In this document: positions 23,300 to 35,580 of the stretch, in pieces | Numbering within the stretch: the first letter of the stretch is position 1 | Layout: every line of letters begins with the position of its first letter | DNA from: Marchantia polymorpha subsp. ruderalis | Taxonomy: Eukaryota; Streptophyta; Marchantiopsida; Marchantiales; Marchantiaceae | DNA: 64,000 bases | Direction of reading: 5' to 3' | Assembly (NCBI GenBank): GCA_037833965.1 | Contig: AP031354.1 | Span: 7,480,001-7,544,000 of the forward strand | The notes under the pieces: generated by a model | Told to the model about the DNA's origin: nothing | The model's database searches: none | The model's input: only the letters and a program-made list of their open reading frames with translations | Translations under genes and position numbers: made by a program

Positions 23300-24910
23300 G
23301 GATTAAACTGAAACTTCCTCTGATCTCTTACAGATTAACAAATGCAATATTTTGTAGTGTGTATACCATCAAATACATGAGACTATTTATATCATAAAGA
23401 ATAGAAGACATCAAGACTTTTTTATCAAATATGTAGTACACTGCCTGCTCAAAGTAAAAAATGAGCAACCAATTGAATATTCATAGATTTAGCTTTCGCC
23501 ATGTTGAACTTGGTAAGCATTTTCTCTGCATACTTTTGTTAGGATAATCAAAACTTTCCTACTTTCTAATTCCTAAATACTTCAAAGTCAATAATCTTCT
23601 TGACTTGACCTAGATCATTCATGCTGAAAGTTGAGTTCAACTCAGCCTTCAACTAATCAACATCGTATCATCTGAACGTTGCATTAAGCATGTCATCAAC
23701 ATACAAGACAAGAATGATAAGCTCAAATGTAGCATCAAGAACTTTCTTCAAACAAAAACAAGTATCATATACAATTTGTAAAAATTCTTGTGAGTGCATG
23801 AAGTTGTTGAAGCATTTATTTCATTGTCAGAAACTTTGTTTTAAACCCTATAACGATTTAAGCAATCTCCATATCATGTCTTACTTTAATTCCATGAAAA
23901 AATCTTGCCGCATGACTATCACATCATAGTGAAAAGCTATGATAACATAAATCTTATCAAACACTAGATCATATAGAATCACAAGGGCACATAGCAAGTG
24001 CATTGTAGATTATATTGCTATCGGTGCAAAATTTTCTTTATAATGCACATCTTTGCGTTATGAAAATCATTTTGCTACCATTCTAGTCTTGCAGATTTTC
24101 TCATCTATATCTGTGGATCCATCTTTCTTCTTATAGGTTCACTTACAATTTATCATTCTCTTAACTTGGAGTAACTCAACAAGTTCCCAAGTGTTCTTGG
24201 CATGAAATGACTTCATATATTTTTACATACTTACAATCTATCACTCTCTTACTTTGGGACAACTCAACAAATTTCCAAGTGTTCTTAGCATGAAAAATCT
24301 TCATCAACATTTCATTCTTGCTTCTCATTAGAAGCTAGAGTTTTGAAAAAAAAAATGAATATTCATCTTCAATGATTAAAGCGTCACTTGAATCCTTAGC
24401 ATCAGCTTCAATATACTTAATGATTGAAGAGTTAAACCAAGTGCCATATCTAGCTGGAGTTTGATGTTCTTATGCACTTTGCAACTATCGTCTTGATGAA
24501 GATTTTGCTTGATTAATTTGTGCTGGTTCTAAATGTGCTTCACCACAAATTAGTTCCTCTTGTAACCCAATGGGTGTATCTTCTTCTTGAGAATCATCAA
24601 TTGTGTCAATATCAATCTACTATTCAATAGTGTAAGGAATAAGAGTCATTTTTTTTAAATCACGAGAGTCTGCACTTTTTTCCCTTAATTCAATGATCTT
24701 TATTCATTAAATGAAACATCTCTAATAACAATGAGTTTGCAATCATTAACAATCCACAATCTATATTCTTTGATAACCAAGAAGACACATTTCTTGGCTT
24801 TAAAATTAAGCTTGATACTGATATACTTTGGACTAAAAGCATAAGCATCACAATAAAAAATATCTTAATATAGATTAATATCAAATCATTTGTACCACAA
24901 TTTATAACCA
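23300..24910 (-). mobile_element. Decayed Copia retrotransposon coding remnant
   Basis: Read on the minus strand, the sequence holds broken pieces of a Ty1/Copia polyprotein. The clearest is the reverse transcriptase active site in LVLYVDDMLNA (YVDD at 23692-23703). Farther upstream on that strand, near 24700-24850, is a segment resembling the integrase C-terminal region before RT, reading LKPRNVSSWLSKN in one frame. Stops and frameshifts are frequent and no long frame survives. LTRs could not be placed. The copy is inactive. Confidence 0.7.
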
Positions 24911-25188
24911 TCTTTAATTAGTTAAAATTAAAATAGAGGTTACTCTAGATTGGATAAAAATAGATGAAAGTGTAAATTTATATTGACATGTCAATCATCT
25001 CTGTTAATTGGAAGCAGCATGTCATCAATCCGTATATTTGTTATGTAAGGATTAAATATATTAGTTGGTGTATTAATTAAAAGCGATATATCAACAATAT
25101 ATGTGTTCATTATAACCATATTTAGTTGGTTATAAAGTAGAGGTTACTCAATAACTCAACCCTAACTGTCTGCAATTGTCTATGCACC

Positions 25189-25850
25189 ATGTATGATATG
25201 TGGTGCATACGCGGACAGGGCGATACATCACGTATCGGCCCGTCCGCGATCATCGACTATCGTCCGCGACGCATCGTCAATCGCTTGTCTACTGTCGTCG
25301 TCGCCATCACTGTCACTGTTGAGCAATCGTCGACTGCGTTTGTGCTAACGTCAGTGGTTGCTCCACCTATCACAGTTTGCTCGGCCGACTGTGTTTTCCC
25401 TTTTGATTCTGGTTATCTCGCCCATTGCATTTTTGCCGATTGCAGTTGCCCCGTGAACCGGAGTTGGCCCGTCCACGTTCAGCCTTGATCATGATTGCTT
25501 CTGCGTCGACCACGTACTCCCCGACCACATTTGCCTCGACCGTGTTCGCCCTTGCCGACCACAACTGCGGCCACCTTAACCACTGGCCGAGAAGAAGCTA
25601 TGTCAATGAGAGTTGTCAACTTGAGCTTTCGCCTCCGCTTCCGCTTCAACTGTTGCTCGGCCGCGAGGTAGATAGTAAAGAGGTGGGGGATCGATTGAAG
25701 CCACCGCTCAGTTATCGCCCTGACCTGAGTGCATGAATTCGCATTGAACTCGCCTTTGAGAATCTCAGACGCCGAACTACAAAAGTTCATATGCAATCTA
25801 CTCTTCCCCTTCAAAATTCTCGAAGTCAAAACTGCCACCTCTTTCGCGTT
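25189..25850. other. GC-rich island of unknown nature
   Basis: A block of about 650 bases with many CG dinucleotides, embedded in AT-rich DNA. Open frames exist on both strands (25425-25736 + and 25479-25838 -). The minus frame begins MAVLTSRILKGKSRLHMNFC and ends in an Arg/Gly-rich tail. I recognise no family. It might be a gag-like remnant of the adjacent retroelement or captured host sequence. Confidence 0.35.
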
Positions 25851-26732
25851 GCCTCAAACTGACAGTTTTCTATAAAAACATGCTTGAAAGTTTTTTAATC
25901 CTCCCATGTGCATTGATGTCTTCCTCATTCTAAACTTAGAGTTCTCAACAAACGAGGAGACACAAACTGCCAACCACCCGGGTCAATTTGTTAGTTCAAC
26001 AACAATCCAACTTAGAAAAAATTGTCAACAAAACGTGTAGATCAAGTTTGAAGAAAAAAAACTGAAGATTATCCCAAAACTTCCGAAATTGTCATATTTT
26101 CTAAAACTGTGAGAAATTTCTGTCACCAAATACTGTCACTCATCATAAACTCATCATAAACTTCAAGAGTTTTTCACTCAAAACTGTAGTATAGCCAAAT
26201 TGAATGCATTTTAAAAAAATGTGAATTTTTTTTTCATATAAGCTTTAAAATGTGTCATTAAAAGTTGTAAATTTCACTTTTTACATAGATCGTGGATAAA
26301 TCTAGTCTAAAATATGCTTGTGAATACAATGTTCATGCAAATCATTGTATTCACAACAAATGTATGTAATGTTATATAAGAATAAATCATTATATATATA
26401 TATAGTTTGAAATACTTGAAAATTTTCTATGCACATAATATTATGAAAGTATGTACCCTAAGACATTATCTTTTAGTTCATAAATTTTGATATATGAAAA
26501 TTAAGTAATATAATAAAAAAAGATATAATTATAAAATGAGTTTTGAGAAAAATATGATATTCTTGACAAAATGTGCTACAAGATTTGTATACAATATAAT
26601 TCTTGATTTTTTATTATGAAGTAAAATTATATCTTTCAATTTTAAAGTCATGTAACAAACTATTTAGTGATCTAGCATGAAACGATAGTATTTACACACA
26701 AGCAAATTCTATAAATGATTTTATAAAATTTG

Positions 26733-26763
<31 letters not shown>
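26733..26763. repeat. (AT)n(AC)n microsatellite
   Basis: A compound dinucleotide run, about 11 AT units followed by AC units, in AT-rich intergenic DNA. Confidence 0.9.
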
Positions 26764-26985
26764 TGATGATAAGCATTGATTAAAATACATAAATCTCATT
26801 ATCTAGTAAATTTTATCTTTGAACCTTGATACTCATATTTTGTAAAACAATAATTTACTCAATAAAAATATAAATATGATATTGTTATAATTAATTTTTA
26901 AATTATATTTAGTATTTATTCAGGTAAAATTATACTTGAACACTCAAAACAGCTAGGTATTTCATAAACATATGTATAAATTTTA

Positions 26986-27333
26986 GGAAATTGTTAAATA
27001 CACCACACTTCTTACTAAATACACCACACACACCTGGTTGTCTCACACCTACTTATCCCTAATACACAATGGATTTCGGAATGTGTCACTCCTGTTGTCT
27101 CCGCATGGGGCACCACCTCCACCGATCGAAGTTGAGGGTTCTATATGTGGAGGTATTCAGAAAAAAACTCACACAACTGGATAATAGAAGTTGTGTATGA
27201 AACACTCAAAACTGAAGAGAGCAGTAGCCAATCGTATGAGAAACATTAGGCCAAGTCTTCAATTTTCATTGAGATTTAATTGTTAGAGAGGTGTGGCGAA
27301 TAAAATAGGTGTGTGGTGTATTTAACAATTCCC
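26986..27333. mobile_element. 348-bp TIR element (MITE) with 8-bp target duplication
   Basis: The left end starts GGAAATTGTTAAATACACC and the right end, reverse complemented, starts GGGAATTGTTAAATACACC. The inverted repeats extend about 23 bases with one mismatch. Both sides are bounded by AAATTTTA (26978-26985 and 27334-27341), an 8-bp target duplication. No coding capacity. The 8-bp duplication fits hAT-type integration, but the ends do not match the usual YARNG hAT terminus, so superfamily is uncertain. Confidence 0.85.
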
Positions 27334-27341
27334 AAATTTTA

Positions 27342-28385
27342 TTGTAAGACAAATTGTTGATAGTTTTGAGAAAGTATAAAAGTTAATAATCAACAATCCA
27401 ATCATGATATAGTTTTTTACCAACCTATCAAAATAACATTCATTGCAAAAATGTACAATTTTCACAACATTGTAAAGAAATAAATATATAAAACCATATG
27501 TAAATGACATAACTTTACATGTTTTATTCACCTTCTCTATTGTATTGTAAATAATTATGCTAAATTAAATCTTTAAAGAGATTAGAGGTCGCAATATTAT
27601 TTCTTTGAAGATTCAAAGTTTGTAACAATCTATTGTTTTTTCTTCAAGAAAAAAATGATAGATACATATGATTCATTACATTGTTTGTAGCCTTAAAATA
27701 CTTTTAATTATCAAGACTGATTATGATACCAACATTTGTATCTTGAGTGAATTTTGAAATTAAGATAGATATGAGGCAATTTCATCAAAGTGATTCTAAA
27801 GTCCATCAATCATGATATTAGCGCAATTTATAACACTTCTATTCCATAAGAATATTGGTAAAAATTAATTTTCTTACTTATTTCTAACTATTTTTTGACT
27901 TTGGATCGAATTCTGATGCTATAGTTATAATCATTTATTTGAAAAGAAATTAAATTCTAATTCGCATTGCATGAACTTGCCTTTGTTTGGGGCAAGTCTA
28001 AAATGACTAATAAATGTTCTCACAGTGAAATGGTGAGCCTTATACTGTGGACAGCTTCGAAGCCGTTGAGCTTAAGTTTTATAAAGCCAGGTAAGGGTGA
28101 ACATGTGACGCGCTACTTTCAAAATCATGAAGTAATGAGGGTCAGGAAGAAAAGTCTGAGAAGGAAATCGGTCATTACTGGCAGGTTAGAGCAGATAGTG
28201 CTGTAAACTCATGTTAGGGCTCACGAGACCTCACGAGAAATAGAGTGCGAAGATTGCAGTTTATGGGGATTAATTTGTCTTTGTGTGTATATTCTTCTCT
28301 CTAGCTCGTACGAGATTGAGTTCAGCGCGCAGGGTTGCGGTCGTCGCTGACGCTGCATATTCCTGACTCTTCCCGGCTGAACAAA
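27342..28385. other. Intergenic DNA and LSM7 upstream region
   Basis: AT-rich to about 27960, then of mixed composition towards LSM7. The 79-codon frame at 27967-28206 has no recognisable domain. The last 150 bases before the LSM7 ATG are the likely promoter and 5' untranslated region; no clear TATA box is seen. Confidence 0.4.
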
Positions 28386-29751
28386 ATGGTGGGCACTTTC
28401 GTTTGGAATATTTTGGTCACCGTGAAGAAATTATGTCGGGAGATGGGATAGATTGGAAGTTTTTGGGTTCAATTTACCAGTGTTATTAAGTTCGGTGTTG
28501 ATGTTGGTACAAAATTTTCTTTAATTTGACGTCGCGAAGCTGATATGTAGTGCACAGTTACTACGGTGATCCTCGTAAACTCTCTAATGCAGATCGTGTC
28601 TCACGTTTTTTTTTTCTTCAGTCAGGTCGAAAAGAGACAGTCCTCGATCTGGCCAAGTTTGTCGACAAGGGCGTCTCCGTGAAACTTAGCGGTGGCCGGC
28701 AAGGTATTTTTGTGGAGATAAATTGAGACCTGAACGACTTTGATTTTGCTTTCCGAGCCTCATATTTGCCTGTCGCGTAGAAGCAGGTTTCTTTCAAAAT
28801 GCAGGACTTCTTCCGCGAGAATGCTGGACTATCTCATCCGAACGTGTTTTTAAAGTTGCACATTTATTTCACTATATTATATCTTTGCCAACATAAAATT
28901 CCCGTTTCACTGCCACAATTGAGTAATCTGGAAGCATTCATAGACTGCGATAGGCATATGAGGCACTCTCTGGTTCTTTAAAAGAAGATGTGCTTCACCA
29001 TGCCACTTAATTTTGGTGGAGTCATATTTGTTCTGAATTGTAATCTTTGCTAGTGATTTTTTAGTATACAATTAGGTTACAGTCTTTCTGAGCTGTTGCA
29101 GAACACTCAGACATACATTTCACATGTAGATTTTAGTGACTGAGCTGAGAAATTGTCAACTTCGTTCTTGCTTCAGTGACCGGGACCTTGAAAGGTTACG
29201 ACCAGCTGCTAAATTTGGTGCTGGACGAAGCTGTGGAGAATTTGAGAGGTATATTATTGCTCTCTTGCTGGACAGTTTGCCTGAAACTTTTATTATGTCT
29301 TCATTTGTGGTGGAGCTATACAAGCCATTCTCAGGCTTTATTTCCTTGTTTCCTGCAGCAAGAATATTTTAAACTCCAATTCTACACTTGGTTTGACTCT
29401 GATCACGTCCCGAGAACTGAGTAGTTCGAACATTCCAGTAATCTTTGGACATAACTCGTTGTAGGTGCTGTGTGCAGATCAAGATGATCCACTCAAGACA
29501 ACAGACCAAATAAGGCCTTTGGGCTTGATTGTAAGCTTCTCGTGTTGAGCAATGCTCTCACCTTGCCGCAATGTGTAAATGAACAAGATAGTTAGAGGAA
29601 GTCTGCTTGGAGCTATTTATGGACTTCGAGTTTTTTTATTGATTCCATTCACCTTTGTCAGGTATGCAGGGGCACTGCGGTAATGCTTGTGGCTCCAACT
29701 GACGGGACTGATGAGATTCCCAATCCCTTTTTGCAACCAGATGCTGCCTAA
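28386..29751 (+). CDS. LSM7: U6 snRNA-associated Sm-like protein LSm7
   Basis: CDS = join(28386..28388,28622..28703,29177..29248,29478..29530,29662..29751), giving 99 residues, close to my recollection of plant LSM7 length. The product is a subunit of the LSm2-8 ring (nuclear, stabilises U6 snRNA for splicing) and the LSm1-7 ring (cytoplasmic, promotes decapping and mRNA decay). The Sm1 motif covers VSVKLSGGRQVTGTLKGYDQ onward, with Sm2 in CRGTAVMLV. All introns are GT-AG and phases close perfectly. The first coding exon is only the ATG, followed at once by the donor GTGGGC; SGRKETVLDLAKFVDKG starts the next exon. The exact frame and strong similarity to plant LSM7 make the model firm. No open frame on its own reveals this gene, because its exons are short. 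Confidence 0.95.
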
Positions 29752-31785
29752 GCACGTCAGTGTCCAGGTACAATTAGATGCATAGTTCTCACTATAGATA
29801 TCATTACTTACAAGTTGTGCATCCTTTTCTCTGTTAACAAGCGGTTACGATAACGATGGAAGCAAGAATTTATCTTCTGATAGTAGACATGTCCTTGTAA
29901 ATGTGTTGTAGGGGCATTGACGACCAAAGTTCCAACAATCGGTTAGCATCTTGGTAGTCTGTCTGGAACTTAAAGAACAGCCTTGCCTGATAGGTATCTA
30001 ATGGTCTTCAGCGAAATAATCAACAATGAGGCCTAAATGTTTGTTTTGACAGTATATTTAGCATGATTTAGCGTCCTGAAAGTTGTTAGGCCAGTTCACC
30101 GTAAAGTTCCAATTTAGAGCGTCGGGTATTCAAAGAGTAGTAACGTCTGGAGAATCAATGTCAGAATTCGCCGAGAAGACGAGTTAATAGTACGGAACAG
30201 GTAATTTTTTATCATGCTTTATCATCTTCAAGCAGTTGAAACTCAATTCTGCAAAGGCAAAGGCAAAGACAGTTGTAATTTCCTTGCCAGTGAAGCGTAA
30301 TGTCAACGGACAGGTTTGCAAATAGTGTTTATACAATGGCGAATAAAGTCAAACACTGTAGAGCATCTACTCCATATGCTGGTTGTCGAAGTGCCAACGC
30401 GCTGGAAACATTGATTGTGAGTAGTTTCTCCACGATTATTTCGAAGTAGCAAGTTGTAACTAGCTGTATTGTTTGACTCAGAAGATAATACTCGGATTTA
30501 TTATTTTATCTCCATGGTTAGGCGAAAGTCCTTGTCTATCTTATTGGCGCAATTCGAGAAAATCCGGAATGCAAAAGTGGGGTGAATAAGTGCCCTTTTC
30601 GCATTCGACTCATGGCTTAGTGATGTTCGTTGCCCGTGATATTGTTGCAGATTGCTTAAGTGAACGTGATCATTGCAACACGATCGATTTATTAGATATT
30701 GGCGCTTGCAAGTACTCCCGGTAGGATTGAGGAGGGCATTGTGCTGCTAAAAATTTACAGTGCACTGGCCTTTCCCCCTTGTTTCACCAAGCCGTAAGCC
30801 ACATGCTGACTTTTTGAAAATGATGCAAATCCTGACAGCTTGAGACGAAATGCCAATTGTCTCTGTACAAAAGTGGTGTTTAAAAAAAATAAATGTTCGC
30901 AGTAATTCTCTTTCACTATGGGGCATCTTCCATTTCCTGATTCCCATACCACACCAGAGAATGCTTAGAAAACCCTTGTCTAAACGTTGGCGTGCCTGCC
31001 AATATATCTGGACGAACTTACTCGACTTTGTAGATCCATTTTGAATACTCTATTTCTATTCGAAAGCCAAATGAGTCTCATCCTGGCTCATCCTCCTGGC
31101 TGGTTTGACGCCTTCCGCACCAAAGTACGAAGACCAAGCCTTTCTCTTCTCGAATTTTGGACGTAACAATATACTTGTGCCCATTGTGATAGCACCGGTG
31201 GCATGCATGTTATGAAATGTGATTCTGTGTAATTTTTTTTAATATTTAAAGAATCACTCTTAACTCGAATGTTTCAAGAACAACCCTCGGTATTCTCAAA
31301 GCTGCCTTCATGGTATATGACATACTGTGACGGTAACGGTGACCCCTCTTTAAAGGTGTGAACCTATTTACTTTGCTGGTCGAAGGTAAAACCGACCATG
31401 TCCCCTTAGATAAAGTGACATTCTGTAAGGTCTCCATCCAATAATTAGGTCAATTTGTATCTTTCTCAATTATTGCAATTATCCTATGTGTACTTAAGTT
31501 AAAAGATGCCAAATAAAAACGCACGAAGTAGGGTAAAATCTCATCAAGAAGAATGAACATGAAATCAAAGTGTTTGACATCGGTTAGTTGTAAACATTAC
31601 CTCAATCGGAGAAATTAATTAATTGCATTTAAATGATTAGAGATAACTTAAGTATTCTTGTATACTTAAATTGATAGATATAGGCACACGCAGCTTCGAC
31701 AAGATGGGGTAGCAATTACACGGATCATGGAGTGTTTGTTGTTCAGTTATTATTGTTATGACACTTTTCATCGGGGGTTACATTG
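29752..31785. other. No supportable gene
   Basis: Sequence downstream of LSM7 with short open frames only, none with a recognisable domain. Nothing repeat-like apart from ordinary low-complexity tracts. It probably begins with the LSM7 3' untranslated region. Confidence 0.5.
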
Positions 31786-31795
31786 TTGATGAACA

Positions 31796-32607
31796 GTCCT
31801 CTCTATATAGGGCAGATTCCGTATCTCAACAAAATAAAGATAATTCTCAAATCAAAGTACGGACTATACGGAACTTGACAGTTTTTGGTAGAATCTTGAC
31901 CTAAACTGTCATGTTTTCGGTCGAATTTGTCTGCAATGTAATGCACCTTTGAAATGTGTGTTATCTTTGATCTCTGAATATATTTTTCCCAATTTAGCAC
32001 GGAGAAATCACTCTCCACAAAATTGGTCAAACTAATCTTACCAAAAATTCTATGAGTTGAAGAAATCTATTCTTAAAACCTAGAATCAGACTTTTTAGTC
32101 AATAGATTTTTGTGAACTGAGAACATACATTTCATAATTTTCTTGGTTCACTATTTTATCTATGTTTTTTGTTTCCAAGAAAGTTTGAGACTATCTTGAT
32201 ATTTTAGAATCAATTGAATAATTTTTTGTGTTTTCAAAGTTACAGAGTTAACCAAAGAAACAAAATACTAGAATTTGCTTGGTTGAACTCATCAGGTGTA
32301 GCCGCAAAGTTTTAGTCGAGTACTCAGTTAGTTTGTCTAGTAAAATCACCCAGGCGAACAAAGAAATTGTTACAAACGATCACGGCAAAGATTTAGTTGA
32401 ATATTAACGTTAGTTTCTCTAGTAAAATCACCTAGATAAACAAAGATATTGTCAAAAACGTTCACCCCAAAGTTTAAGTTGAGTGACTCTATTAGTTTTT
32501 TCTGGTAAAGACACCTAGACAACAAAGATTTTTCTTTTGAAATACGGAACTTTCTGAAAATGAAATACGACACTTTCGTCCTCAAGTTCCGTATTTGGAT
32601 AGGCCTA
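31796..32607 (-). mobile_element. Short TIR element, copy B, with 10-bp target duplication
   Basis: An inverted-orientation relative of 4826-5562. It is flanked by perfect 10-bp direct repeats TTGATGAACA (31786-31795 and 32608-32617), a length typical of Mutator-like elements. Termini in element orientation are TAGGCCTATCCAAATACGG and CCCTATATAGAGAGGAC, so the inverted repeats are diverged. The interior carries an imperfect tandem repeat of about 81 bp (starts near 32336, 32417 and 32500; units begin TCTAGTAAAATCACC). The 75-codon frame at 31803-32030 matches the frame in copy A only because the DNA is repeated. No transposase. Confidence 0.8.
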
Positions 32608-32705
32608 TTGATGAACAATATATTGGATTGACCAACGTGATTATTGATTAAACGGGAAACAACCAGTCAGAATTATAAATAAGTAATGTCGGTTAGAAAA
32701 ATGAG

Positions 32706-32733
32706 TATATATATATATATATATATATATATA
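32706..32733. repeat. (TA)14 microsatellite
   Basis: An uninterrupted TA dinucleotide run about 100 bases past the copy B element. Confidence 0.95.
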
Positions 32734-33776
32734 ATGTAAATTACATTAATTATTTAATTTCTCAAATGGACATAATGTACTTTACGTTCACGATTATTTT
32801 AACATCAAGTTCCGTAGAGTCATATAATGTTGAGACTAGAACAAAAAGGATGATATAAGTGTTTATTCTTAATTCTTGGTTATTACATTCTTTATACATG
32901 TATAATTTCTTATGGTATGAGTAATTAGAAGCAAATAAAGCTTTTCTTATCTATCTAAATCTTATACCACATATATCAATATGTGGGAATCATAGATTCA
33001 GCCTAAATCTGATTTTTTCCATACTGAAACAAAAACATATGTGGATTAAAGGGAATAGATTGTAAGGTAACCAGGCATCAATCCACATAAGTGGTTGCGT
33101 AATCATCAGATATCATTTATACATTGATGTATGCTGAAAATATGACACAAATACGCATGATGTCAAACCCAAAAAATGATAGAATTATACCAATCTCATA
33201 AAAGTTGAATTCTAGGTTAAAATGATATATGTTATAATATTTAATTTGAAATAAATTTTCTTGTCATGAATTTTTTTCATTTATATTTAAATTAACATGT
33301 TTATCATTAAAGAAAATCAGCCGAAAAATATACGCAATAAAATTTAAAAAATTTAAAATAATATATCATGAAAATATAATTTTATTAATGTAAATATTCC
33401 TTTAAAAAATAATATAGTATAGGAAAAAAGAAAAAAAAATTTAATGAAAATTTTATCTAGCACTTTTTATAAATTTTAAAAAATATTATTATATCACGTA
33501 GAAATATTAATATTTTTTTTAAATGATACATGTTTTTTTTTAAAAAATGTACTATTCATATTTTTTTAAATGTTTTTGATGATTCTATTCAAACATTGAT
33601 ATTTTTTCCCTTGAATTTCTATATGTTATCTTTAAAGAAAATTTGATCTGAACTTTTGTTGTTGTATGATTGAGATAGATTAATTTTTTTTACATGGCAA
33701 GATATCAAAACTTTTTTTATAGCGTTTGATAGATTTAAAGTATTGAAACATTTAAAAATAATTCAAATTGAAATAT

Positions 33777-34021
33777 TGAGATTAACTCTGGTTACTGACT
33801 AACCTCAAATCCTAGCTATAAATAGCCAGGAGGATCTCCAGTGCTTAGGTTTTTAACCTAAAGATTGATGTATTGCCAAGAGACTTCTTAGTCACACTCT
33901 CACGCGTGAGTTTTTTCCGTGTATGTAATACTCCAAAAGGTGAACCAAATATACTTTGTGTCTAGTGTGTTGGCTTAAATTTTGCTGGACTAACTTATTG
34001 TAGATAATTCCTGGTTTATCA
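33777..34021 (+). repeat. 5' LTR of the Copia element
   Basis: Aligns with 37473-37722 through shared blocks such as TTTGTGTCTAGTGTGTTGGC versus the matching stretch in the 3' LTR, and ends in TTTATCA as the 3' LTR does. It contains a TATA-like AGCTATAAATAGCC. The left boundary was set by alignment and is good to a few bases. Confidence 0.7.
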
Positions 34022-35580
34022 ACTTTATATTGGTATCACAACGTTCTTTACAATTCAGAGTTTGTGACTATGTTTTGGCGGCCAGAGTTGATGCTTATGA
34101 TAGTTTTTCATGAAGTAATTCTGTTTTTGACCTCAATATGTGTATCGTCTCCGCGTTTTTTTGAGATAGTAGTGATAGGTCTGCATTTTGGACGGCTTTC
34201 TCTTGATGACGGTTTTTCATACAATGACAGTTTTTTTGAAGGTGACAAATCTGAGTATAACTCCTCAGTTGTACAAAAAAACAAGACAAACATGGGGACA
34301 TGATTTGTGGATGCAAACACGAGAAATGAGATCAACATTTTTACAAACCACCGTCGGAAGTTGTTATAGGTGTGTGATCAGAAGACAGGCGCTAGACACA
34401 AATTTTGATTGGAAAAATGAAATTCATATCAAATTGGTCGAGGCAAACGCAAGGAAAACCAAGGACAAGCAAACGAGCGATTTGGTCAAATTTTTTTGGC
34501 GGAAAATTCAGTAGATGCCAAGAAGAATGTGTGTTGACAAAATTTCCAATGTAGACAAAGATCAAAACCGAGCAACAAGTGGAGACTATTTTCAATGACA
34601 CGCAATCCTCACTAGTGTTTCCACTTCATCATATCACGGAGCCAATGATGCATATTCATAATGCGCAAAATGGTGACACATGACGCCGCCACATCAACGC
34701 AAACGCAAACGACACAACGATGAGGAGTCAATATATGACAATACCTAAGACGAACGTTGGGATGCGGTCAACTTGGAAATCGACACGTGACGTGGACAAC
34801 ACGTAAGTGCGCCACATAGGCTCCAAAGTCACGTATGGAGCGCCACATAGTACTGGGTTACACACGTTGGCAAGCCACGTAGTAGTGGCGTGACACGGGT
34901 AGTCTGCACATGCTTACACGAAGGCCGCCACATAGGCGTTGACGACACGCAGAGCACGCAACGTAGGCTCGACAACACACAGATGACACACTTGGCACAA
35001 CACGTAGACACAAGCGACATGCTTGGCAGGCCATGCAAGCAAACCATTCTTTGCTCGGCAGGAGCGGCCAACATGAGAGTCATGCCAAGTTGGCGTGACG
35101 GAACGCATGACAAACTACATGCACAAACTCGTGATGAACAGCTAGGTTCGGGCAAATCGGGTAGCTCTGCACATATTCTGGTTGAAAATTCCATCCGTCA
35201 GGCAGATTTTTTCTGTGGAAATTATTCTATTATAAAGAATAATTTGAATGTAAATATTTTATTTGATGGAATCTTTGTCAGATTATAAGCAAATTGGATA
35301 TCATATGAAAGCTTTCAATGCGACTAGTGCATATGGACACTCTTTGAGAGCTAAGATATAATCCACAAGGAAAAAAGTGCCGTGGAAGAAATTTCCGCAA
35401 AAACAAGCATGTGCACTTCTAATACAACCTTGATTGTGATCTATAGTCAGTGACATTCGAGGGATGGCAACAATTGATCGAAGGTTGAATCAGAGATAGA
35501 GATCTAGGTCTACGAGAACGAGCCATGTAAGAAAGAGTTCTCAATCTAGGGATAGATCTCTTGAGAGCAAGACGATGGCT

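Noticed and set aside
31803..32030. Apparent homologous proteins at 5366-5554 and 31803-32030
   Set aside because: The similarity comes from a shared noncoding transposable element, not from a conserved gene.
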